From positions 1-45,190 of the forward strand of contig JACMQU010000049.1 in NCBI GenBank assembly GCA_014376805.1: a DNA stretch of 45,190 bases, in the 5' to 3' direction. The first letter of the stretch is position 1. Each line of letters begins with the position of its first letter. Origin of the DNA: Bacteroidia bacterium (GTDB lineage: Bacteria; Bacteroidota; Bacteroidia; UKL13-3). Shown here piece by piece: positions 27,384 through 34,841 of this stretch. The position numbers and the translations under genes are program-made. The notes beneath the pieces are model-generated. The model made no database searches and was not told where the DNA came from. It was given only the letters and a program-made list of their open reading frames with translations.

Positions 27384-27713
27384 TTATATTAAAAGCCTGT
27401 GGTTACAGATATAAATTGGATTCCGTTCATAAGAATGTCGGCTAAATGAATGCGTAAAAGACACAAGGAAAAGTGAAGGCAGTATATTACTTTGTTGTTG
27501 AAGTAAAATAATAAATGGCGTTAGTTGTAAGGATGATTTATCTGAAATTTCTTCTTCTTCAATTTCGGAAATAATAGTTTTTGTGAGTTGCCCGGAAAGT
27601 TTTGAATCCTGAGATTTCCCTTTGGAAACGTTGGTATTGGCGGCATAGAGACTTAACAATAAGCCACATTGCACAGCCATCATCAATAATAAACCTATTG
27701 TTTGTTTTAACAT
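27384..27713 (-). CDS. Small exported or membrane protein upstream of dabA
   Basis: 109 residues from ATG 27713 (an earlier TTG adds five). N-terminal hydrophobic segment (TIGLLLMMAVQCGLLLSLYAA) looks like a signal peptide or anchor. Then comes a short polar stretch with EIEEEEISDKSS and a C-terminal part with a hydrophobic run (LTPFIILL). I recognise no family. It is co-directional with dabA, 185 nt before it, so it may share regulation with that operon. Confidence 0.5.
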   Translation of the reverse strand: MLKQTIGLLLMMAVQCGLLLSLYAANTNVSKGKSQDSKLSGQLTKTIISEIEEEEISDKSSLQLTPFIILLQQQSNILPSLFLVSFTHSFSRHSYERNPIYICNHRLLI

Positions 27714-27728
27714 TCTGTTATTTAACAA

Positions 27729-28133
27729 TACAAAGTAAAGTCTTTCCTATGGATTGTTTTTTGGTATGAGATGATTTTAATTTTTTTTTAAGGGAGGCAT
27801 ATAATTTCATTTATTAGTTGCTTTCGATATTGAATTTTTTTTAAACTTCCTTAGAGCAGGTAAAAATAAGTCTTTATTTTTAGGTTATTTTTTGATCAAG
27901 CCTTGTTTGCCATAGCTTTTGCGAAGGGCCTGTAAAAATCGATAAAACTTAAAAAAAGAGCGTTATAATACCAAAGAAAATTATTCATTTATAAAGATGT
28001 TTACCCACTATAAATTGCATAGAACCAATAATTAAAGTGCTGGTGTTCAAGTTAAATTTATTGCTTTCAAAAGTGCACTTTTAGGGCTTTTTTTTAAAAG
28101 TCATCTGTAGGACAACATTTTATTAAGACCAAC
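27729..28133. other. AT-rich intergenic region
   Basis: About 400 nt between two minus-strand genes with many T-runs; likely the promoter region of the dab cluster and the 3' region of nothing recognisable. No ORF or defined repeat. Confidence 0.35.
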
Positions 28134-29636
28134 TTAGTATTCATTGATCCGAAAGATTTTATGGGTAAAAGTTTTATTACCTGCTGAAATTTTTAAGAAA
28201 TAGATACCCGGAACCAGGTTACCGGTATCAATCACTTTAGCTTCTGAATTTATAGAAACGGTTTGCTCCTCCCCCATTAAATTATATAGCACTAAGGTTG
28301 CATTTAAAGGTAATACTCCTTCAATTTGAATGAGGTTTTTAAATGGATTAGGGAAGATTTTAAGAGGCATAGACCGCACTTCATTTAATCCGTTAACACG
28401 AACATCTTTAAGCTTCAAAATAAAAGTATTGGCATTATCACTACTCATAAAAATATGAGTTAGTGAACCTTTTTTTTGAACAGCTAAGCCAACTGGTCTT
28501 GCCCAATATTTAGTTGTGCTACTGAGACTGTCTGTTAAAAAACCAGTAAGAAAATCGCTCACCGTATTTATTTTATCTTCCTCATTTTGTTGAGATAAAA
28601 ACACCAGTTTATAACCAGTAGCCGGACTTCTGTTCCAACTGCCACGAAGTGCCATAACAAAACCTTTTTTGCCAATTATATCGCCTGATAGATCGGCATA
28701 TTCCATTGCCATAGGAGCAGAGTGAGACTGAATTAAAGCCGCGGGTTCATACATGCCGGCAACACGGCTGCTATCTGCAGCAGTTATTGGTTTCAGTGCT
28801 TTGTAGTCATTGTTAATTTCCATATTAAACCATACCTGATTTGCATAAACAAATGGGTGGCCATAAAACCCATCTTCGCGAATTACATCAATCCATTCAG
28901 GAGGAACATTGTTTCCCTGGTTATCGCTGCCATTGTTATTAGCCCAGAGTTTATTTGTTTTAGGATGCAGGGTCAAACCAACTGCATTGCGAGTTCCGGT
29001 GGCAAATACTTTTTTACCAGTTCCATCATCATTGAACCGTTCAATATCAGCCCGGCCCGTTTCTCTGCAAACATTGCAGGATGAACCAATAGAAAGATAC
29101 ATTTTGTGGTTCACACTATCAAACACGATAGTTCGCGAAGAATGGCCTCCACCCGGAATTCCGGATATAAATACTTCTTTGGTTTCAAAAAAACCATCCT
29201 GATCCAGGTCACTGCATTTTAAAATCTGCGTCATTTCTGCTACATAGATACTGCCTTTGTAAAATTTAAAATCGTGTCCGTTTACACCTGATACAACTTT
29301 TAATAATGTGTCTGCAACATCATCCATGTTGGTATCCGGTAATGCATATACAGCACCATTTATTTTGTTATCAATTACATGCAAAACACCTTCTGGACTA
29401 AAAGCCATAAAGCGAGGTTTTGTAAGTCCACCCATATAAAAAACATGAGGTTCAAAACCTGTTGCTATACTAACCATTTTATTACTATCAATTAAAGTTG
29501 AAAACTTAGCGGGTACTTTAATACGCATAAGTGTTAAAGGAATTGCTGACTGGGGAGTCATGATTACAGTACCGGGCTGAGCTGTAAGTTCAATTACAGA
29601 AACCGAAAGAAGGAAAAATAAAATAAAATATTTCAT
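28134..29636 (-). CDS. Secreted sorbosone dehydrogenase-like beta-propeller with T9SS sorting domain
   Basis: 500 residues. Signal peptide (MKYFILFFLLSVSVIELTAQ). Six-bladed propeller of the PQQ-dependent sugar dehydrogenase/L-sorbosone dehydrogenase type (about 60-415) with GGGHSSRTIVF, SIGSSCNVC and ATGTRNAVGLTLHP. The last 80 residues are a T9SS type A sorting domain (PLKIFPNPFKNLIQIEG, then LVPGIYFLKI), so it should be exported and anchored or released at the cell surface. The reading frame extends 44 codons further, but ATG 29636 starts the signal peptide and a TATATTTG box (complement of 29658-29665) lies 21 nt before it. Substrate and true cofactor are unknown. Confidence 0.82.
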   Translation of the reverse strand: MKYFILFFLLSVSVIELTAQPGTVIMTPQSAIPLTLMRIKVPAKFSTLIDSNKMVSIATGFEPHVFYMGGLTKPRFMAFSPEGVLHVIDNKINGAVYALPDTNMDDVADTLLKVVSGVNGHDFKFYKGSIYVAEMTQILKCSDLDQDGFFETKEVFISGIPGGGHSSRTIVFDSVNHKMYLSIGSSCNVCRETGRADIERFNDDGTGKKVFATGTRNAVGLTLHPKTNKLWANNNGSDNQGNNVPPEWIDVIREDGFYGHPFVYANQVWFNMEINNDYKALKPITAADSSRVAGMYEPAALIQSHSAPMAMEYADLSGDIIGKKGFVMALRGSWNRSPATGYKLVFLSQQNEEDKINTVSDFLTGFLTDSLSSTTKYWARPVGLAVQKKGSLTHIFMSSDNANTFILKLKDVRVNGLNEVRSMPLKIFPNPFKNLIQIEGVLPLNATLVLYNLMGEEQTVSINSEAKVIDTGNLVPGIYFLKISAGNKTFTHKIFRINEY

Positions 29637-29657
29637 GTCCGTATTTATTGAGTCAAT

Positions 29658-29665
29658 CAAATATA
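29658..29665 (-). promoter_or_regulatory. -7 box (TATATTTG) of the propeller gene
   Basis: The complement of 29658-29665 matches TAnnTTTG; 21 nt upstream of ATG 29636. It would lie inside the gene if the longer start were used, which argues for the shorter one. Confidence 0.45.
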
Positions 29666-29853
29666 AAGAATAAACGGGAGATTGAGCGGAGTTGAAAATA
29701 TTTGCCATAAGAAGGTAAAAATGTTTTAAAACAAACGCATTAAATGTAAAGAAATAAACATTATACATTTATTATTAAAAACTAAAATTTAGATTTAGAA
29801 ACAGGCTTAATATATCTGCTACATAAACAATAAAACTTTCAAATCACCACAGA

Positions 29854-30981
29854 TTAAGCAATAAGGTCTACCAGATCTTTTGCAAGTTTACTTCCTAGTG
29901 CAATACCCATACCATTAAGTCGTACCCCTATGGCAAGATGTTCATTAATTCTTTTAACTAAAGGTAATTTATCTGCACTAAATGCCATGATACCGCTCCA
30001 TTGCTGATCGATTGTATAATCATGGCCTGGAAGAATTGTTTCTTTTAAATGCCTTTTAAGTTCATCAATAATTTTTCGGTTTGAACCGAACTCCATTGTA
30101 TTTTCTTTTTCAAAATCAAGGTTACGACCACCGCCAAAGATGATGCGGTTTTCAAAATTACGAAAGTAAAAATAGCCTTCATCAAAACTAAAGATTCCTT
30201 TTAATTTTAACCCCTTAACCGGAGACGTAACAATCACCTGCCCACGACCTGGGGTAATGATTACCTGAGGCAATAATTGTTTGGTAAATGCATTAGTACA
30301 CACCAATACTTTACTTGCAAAAAAAGAAGTTTTTTGATAGGCATTGTTACACTCCAATTCAACTCCATGCTGCTGTTGATTCATCGCTTCAACATTGGCC
30401 CCTGTTATAATTTTCACTTTTAATAAATTGGCATAAGTCCATAACGAATACATCATTTTCCCGGTATCAATTTGTCCTTCAGCATTATTAAATATTATGT
30501 GTGAAATAGTATGTAGGTTCAACCCAAAATGAGCGATCATTTTATTTTGTAAAGAAAAAACAGGCCCTGGTAGTATTCCTTTCAGCAACTTGTTCATCGA
30601 ATCTATTTCGCCTAGAAAATTTGCCGGCTCATTCTTCCTCACCAGTTCATAACCACCGTTTGGTTCAAAACCAATAGCGTGATCACTCAGTCGTTTACGT
30701 AAAATCTGAAGGCCCTTCCACCTATTTTCAACCAGTTGCAAAAACTTATCTTCACCCATTATTTGGAGGTCATGCACTTTTTCGCTTAGAGAACCAATAC
30801 ATGCGAAGCCGGCATTTTTAGTAGAGGCACCAGTAGGCAACAAACCTCTTTCGAGCACAAGAATACGTGCCTTAGGAAAACGTTCAGCCAGCTCACAAGC
30901 GGCAGATAAGCCGGTTATACCGGCTCCGATAACACAGTAATCATATCGAATAAAATTTTTTGTTTCCCAGAAACTAAGCAT
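29854..30981 (-). CDS. DAO-family FAD-dependent oxidoreductase
   Basis: 375 residues. N-terminal FAD-binding Rossmann motif YCVIGAGITGLSAACELAER with the terminal Glu of beta2 in ILVLERG; GASTKNAGFACIGSLSE is the conserved substrate-side block of glycine oxidase/glutamylputrescine oxidase-like enzymes. C-terminal RLNGMGIALGSKLAKDLVDL is the second FAD contact. ATG 30981 (MLSFWETKNF) fits relatives in Bacteroidota; an ATG at 30993 adds four residues. Oxidises an amine or amino acid with release of hydrogen peroxide, exact substrate unknown. It lies 217 nt upstream of the propeller gene on the same strand. Confidence 0.83.
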   Translation of the reverse strand: MLSFWETKNFIRYDYCVIGAGITGLSAACELAERFPKARILVLERGLLPTGASTKNAGFACIGSLSEKVHDLQIMGEDKFLQLVENRWKGLQILRKRLSDHAIGFEPNGGYELVRKNEPANFLGEIDSMNKLLKGILPGPVFSLQNKMIAHFGLNLHTISHIIFNNAEGQIDTGKMMYSLWTYANLLKVKIITGANVEAMNQQQHGVELECNNAYQKTSFFASKVLVCTNAFTKQLLPQVIITPGRGQVIVTSPVKGLKLKGIFSFDEGYFYFRNFENRIIFGGGRNLDFEKENTMEFGSNRKIIDELKRHLKETILPGHDYTIDQQWSGIMAFSADKLPLVKRINEHLAIGVRLNGMGIALGSKLAKDLVDLIA

Positions 30982-31008
30982 ATAAAAATCCATTAAAAAG
31001 CAGCTCAA

Positions 31009-31469
31009 AAATCATGTAAAATTTTTATGTTTTCTATTCCTGAATGTGCATTTACAACTTTAACAAAATTTCATTTGAATTTTAAATAAAAGAACCAACA
31101 GGATATTTGCAGCACTAACATAAACAACACACCTAATTAAAAAAATATTCCTTTCGGACATAACGTTTGCTTAAGTTCAATTTATTAGCGGAAGATTTTT
31201 TTGTACGTAAAAATACATGTTTTGGATTTCCAAAATGATAATAAATTTCCAGGGATTTTGATAAAAATTATTGTTTATTTTGATAGTTAAAGAATCTTTA
31301 ATATACACTTGAATAAGCAGTTAAGTCTGGCATAATTTTTCTACAAATTGGGTATTAAATTCTGCATGTAAAATCTATATTATTTAAAAGTGTTTTACTA
31401 ACCAACAAGTTACAGTCATTTTGAAAAGGCAGGATAATTGTTAATTCGGATTATACAATTATTAAACAA
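31009..31469. other. Divergent promoter region, about 460 nt
   Basis: Separates the leftward oxidoreductase from the rightward ferritin-like genes. A TTTG with TAATTCGG 18 nt later (about 31420-31450) is a weak match to the promoter consensus. Nothing else defined. Confidence 0.35.
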
Positions 31470-32186
31470 ATGAAAACCAATAAACTAACATCCGGTCACG
31501 GTCCCGGTTTTGAAAGACTGATGGAACCAATCGGAAGAAGAAAATTCTTTTTCTTTGGAGCTGCTGCCTTATCTACAGTTGCATTAGTAGCATCAGGTTG
31601 TAAAAAAAGCACTACCACTCCGGTAATAACAGATCCGGGTGTAAATCTTGGAAGTGGTGATGTAGGTATATTAAATTATGCTTATGCCCTGGAGCAACTC
31701 GAAGCAGCGTTTTATTTGCAGGTTGCAGCAACACCTTATTCGGGTATGAGTGCAGCAGAATTGCAAATCCTGAATGACATCAGGGATCATGAAGTTGCAC
31801 ATAGAGACTTTTTTAAATCTGCCTTAGGAGCTATGGCTATTCAAAATCTGGAAGTAAATTTTACAGCTATTAATTTCTCCAGCAGAGCAAGTGTACTTGG
31901 TACTGCCAAGGCCTTTGAAGATTTAGGTGTTTCAGCTTACAACGGGGCGGGTAAATTAATTGCAGATCCCGGTTATTTATTACTTGCAGGTAAAATTGTT
32001 TCTGTTGAAGCACGCCATGCGGCTACCATCCGCGACTTACTAAATTCCAGGTCTGCCGATTTTGCAGGTGATGATGTTATTGATGCAAACGGATTAGATA
32101 AAGCAAGAACACCTTCTGAAGTTTTAGCCATAGCAGGACCTTTTATTAAAACCAAATTGAATGCATCTAATTTACCAACCACATAA
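31470..32186 (+). CDS. Ferritin-like domain protein (Ferritin_2), Tat-type lipoprotein
   Basis: 238 residues. Twin-arginine pair in GRRKFFFFGAAALS leads to a lipobox (VASGC, about residue 44), so export is likely by Tat with lipid anchoring. The four-helix ferritin-like domain (about 63-200) has the expected metal ligands: ALEQLEAAFY, IRDHEVAHRDFF, AFEDLGV and VSVEARHAATIR. The family (also called desiccation-related) is linked to stress survival; whether it stores iron or has oxidase activity is not known. First of a tandem pair, 19 nt before its paralog. Confidence 0.82.
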   Translation: MKTNKLTSGHGPGFERLMEPIGRRKFFFFGAAALSTVALVASGCKKSTTTPVITDPGVNLGSGDVGILNYAYALEQLEAAFYLQVAATPYSGMSAAELQILNDIRDHEVAHRDFFKSALGAMAIQNLEVNFTAINFSSRASVLGTAKAFEDLGVSAYNGAGKLIADPGYLLLAGKIVSVEARHAATIRDLLNSRSADFAGDDVIDANGLDKARTPSEVLAIAGPFIKTKLNASNLPTT

Positions 32187-32191
32187 AAAAT

Positions 32192-32196
32192 AAGGA
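32192..32196 (+). promoter_or_regulatory. Shine-Dalgarno sequence
   Basis: AAGGA 9 nt before ATG 32206. It is noteworthy because most genes here lack one; it allows re-initiation on the second ferritin-like cistron. Confidence 0.5.
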
Positions 32197-32205
32197 ATTA
32201 ACATC

Positions 32206-32985
32206 ATGAATATTTTAAATATTATAGAAGACATTTCTAAATCAGATCCAGAAGTTTATGAACGTTTGGATTCGAGAAGATCTATGTTTAAAAAAGCTGG
32301 ACAGTTTGCCGGTAAAATAGCTCTAACAACCTTACCTTTTACATTAGGTACTATGTTTAATAAAGCTTATGGCAAACCTGCGGATGTTGTTTTGGACACT
32401 CTAAATTTTGCTTTAACGCTCGAGTACCTTGAATCAGAATTTTATACACAAGGACTCGCAGCATCCGGTTTGATCCCGACAGCAGACAGAGCGATTTTTC
32501 AACAAATTGGCAAACATGAAGTAGCACATGTAAATTTTTTGAAAATGGCTATAAGTGGGGCCGGCGGTACTCCAGTTGCTAAACCTGCATTCGACTTCTC
32601 CGGTGCTAAAGGCAGTAACAATGGTCCTTATAAAGATTATTTAACAAACTACCAGACATTCCTTGCCCTAAGTCAGGCATTTGAAGATACAGGCGTAAGG
32701 GCATATAAAGGTCAGGCAGGTAATTTAATTACCAGCAATGATGTAATTACGGCAGCCTTACAAATACACTCAGTAGAAGCAAGACATGCGGCTGAAGTTA
32801 GAAGATTAAGAGGTGTTAAAGGATGGATTACCGGTAAAACTACAGATATTCCAACTGTTCAGGCTGTTTATAATGGTGAAGAAAACACCAATCAGGGTGG
32901 AGTAACGGTAGCAAATACAGAAGCATTTGATGAGCCGTTAGATAAGGATGCCGTTTTAAAAATTGTAGGACCGTTTATCGTATAA
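32206..32985 (+). CDS. Ferritin-like domain protein (Ferritin_2), Tat-exported paralog
   Basis: 259 residues. The N-terminus has the motif DSRRSMFKKAG followed by a modest hydrophobic stretch, a Tat-like signal without a lipobox. The ferritin-like domain (about 60-205) repeats the ligand blocks of its neighbour: LEYLESEFY, IGKHEVAHVNFL, AFEDTGVRAYKG and HSVEARHAAEVRR. A C-terminal tail of about 50 residues has no known domain. With a 19-nt gap and a shared terminator behind it, it forms a two-gene operon with the gene at 31470. Confidence 0.82.
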   Translation: MNILNIIEDISKSDPEVYERLDSRRSMFKKAGQFAGKIALTTLPFTLGTMFNKAYGKPADVVLDTLNFALTLEYLESEFYTQGLAASGLIPTADRAIFQQIGKHEVAHVNFLKMAISGAGGTPVAKPAFDFSGAKGSNNGPYKDYLTNYQTFLALSQAFEDTGVRAYKGQAGNLITSNDVITAALQIHSVEARHAAEVRRLRGVKGWITGKTTDIPTVQAVYNGEENTNQGGVTVANTEAFDEPLDKDAVLKIVGPFIV

Positions 32986-33007
32986 ATCTTATTTTGAATG
33001 ATATAAT

Positions 33008-33047
33008 GAGGCTGCTTCAATATTGATTTGAAACAGCCTCATTTTTT
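33008..33047 (+). terminator. Rho-independent terminator of the ferritin-like operon
   Basis: GAGGCTG-C-TTCAA (33008-33020) pairs with TTGAA-A-CAGCCTC (33028-33040) around a 7-nt loop, followed by A and six Ts. Confidence 0.9.
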
Positions 33048-33334
33048 GTTATGTGTTTACTACAACGTTATTTTGCTGCTTATAAACCGTTAATTTCGCA
33101 GTCACCTGAATGTTTCAAAACGTTCGGATTCTCTCCTATTAATTACCTTAAAAAGTTACTTTTTTAGCAAGCCATTACATATAGGCTTGTATCTTCCTAA
33201 TCATGACAACATGGTTATTTAAATTATTTAAACTACATTTGCAGCCCTACTTCGTTAAACTTATTAGAAGTTGGTAGCAGATGTGGTAACTTAGATAATA
33301 TTTTTTTAGGGCCGTTTTCTGCCCGAAATTTATT

Positions 33335-34618
33335 ATGATTACATTTGAAAATCTCAACCTTGTTGAGCCTATTTTAAAGGCCTTAAAAGCCGAAGGTTAT
33401 ATAAAACCTACTCCTATTCAACAACAAGCAATTCCTATTTTACTGCAAGGCAAAGACCTGTTAGGCTGTGCGCAAACCGGTACGGGAAAAACAGCCGCTT
33501 TCGCTATCCCAATACTTCAGTTGCTCTGGCAGCAAAATAAAAATGCAGATAGAGGACGTAGAAAAATTAAGGCACTTATACTAACGCCAACGCGCGAATT
33601 AGCAATTCAGATTGAAGAGAGTTTTGCTGCTTACGGCAAACATACCGGCTTGCAACAGACTGTTGTTTTTGGTGGCGTTTCGCAAAATGGGCAGGTAGAC
33701 AGATTACAAAGAGGTATAGATATATTAATTGCAACCCCCGGAAGATTACTCGATTTGATGCAACAGGGATATGTACATTTAGGCGACATACAATTCTTTG
33801 TACTTGATGAGGCTGACCGGATGCTTGACATGGGTTTTGTGAATGATGTAAAAAAAGTTTTAGCAAAATTACCAAGACAGCGCCATTCTTTATTTTTCTC
33901 TGCTACAATGCCACCTGTTATTCAAAAACTGGCGGATACTATTTTAGTAAATCCGGTGAAAGTAGAAGTTACACCACCTTCTTCAACTGCTGATACGATA
34001 CAACAGAAATTATATTTTGTTAGCAAGAGCGATAAGAAAAAATTACTTATTCATTTACTTGCCGATAAAGGTATTGGAAATGCACTTGTATTTACCCGTA
34101 CAAAACATGGCGCAGACCGAGTGGTAAAAGACCTTGCAGGACATGGCATACAGGCTGCGGCCATACATGGTAATAAATCACAGAATGCCCGACAAGCTGC
34201 ATTGAGTGATTTTAAAGCCGGTAAGAAACGGGTTTTATTAGCTACAGATATTGCTGCCCGCGGTATTGATATTGATGAACTTACCCATGTTATTAATTAT
34301 GAATTGCCAAACGTTCCCGAAACTTATGTACATCGAATAGGGCGTACCGGACGTGCGGGTTCATCAGGGATTGCATTTTCTTTTTGTGAAGAAGAAGAGT
34401 TTGAATTTTTAAAGGATATTCAAAAATTAATCGGTAAAAAAATTCCGGTTGATAATGAACATCCATTTCCGTTGCAGCAAACCTACAATGAAAATGCACC
34501 TATGCCTAAAACGGCAGCTTCTAAAAAACCTTCACAACAGCAAACGCAAAACAGGAGAGGGCATGTAACACCAAAACCTGCAACAGAATCAAAGCGCAGG
34601 TGGTTTGGGAGGAAGTAA
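33335..34618 (+). CDS. rhlE: DEAD-box RNA helicase, RhlE family
   Basis: 427 residues. Q motif [10 protein letters not shown], Walker [22 protein letters not shown] box in [16 protein letters not shown] (FFSATMPP), and the C-terminal [14 protein letters not shown] and [10 protein letters not shown]. The tail (about 375-427) is Lys/Gln/Arg-rich and ends KRRWFGRK, an RNA-binding extension. RhlE-type helicases remodel rRNA and mRNA structure and are often cold-induced. Stands alone; the upstream 290 nt contains no ORF and may include a leader. Confidence 0.92.
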   Translation: MITFENLNLVEPILKALKAEGYIKPTPIQQQAIPILLQGKDLLGCAQTGTGKTAAFAIPILQLLWQQNKNADRGRRKIKALILTPTRELAIQIEESFAAYGKHTGLQQTVVFGGVSQNGQVDRLQRGIDILIATPGRLLDLMQQGYVHLGDIQFFVLDEADRMLDMGFVNDVKKVLAKLPRQRHSLFFSATMPPVIQKLADTILVNPVKVEVTPPSSTADTIQQKLYFVSKSDKKKLLIHLLADKGIGNALVFTRTKHGADRVVKDLAGHGIQAAAIHGNKSQNARQAALSDFKAGKKRVLLATDIAARGIDIDELTHVINYELPNVPETYVHRIGRTGRAGSSGIAFSFCEEEEFEFLKDIQKLIGKKIPVDNEHPFPLQQTYNENAPMPKTAASKKPSQQQTQNRRGHVTPKPATESKRRWFGRK

Positions 34619-34841
34619 AAAAGAGGGTGTGAGGGGACACTCGTATTAAAGGTTTATTTCCTAATAAATTTTCGGGTTGAAATCCTGTTTTCTGCATAAC
34701 AATAAAAGATGTAAAATTCTGCGTTTAATCCAGAAATATCATCTATGTTATTTATAAAAATAGTCGGCTGCAATTCACCTGTTAATTAAAAATTTTAATG
34801 TTTTCTATTTTTGAATAAGGAATCTGATAAAAGTTTAAATG

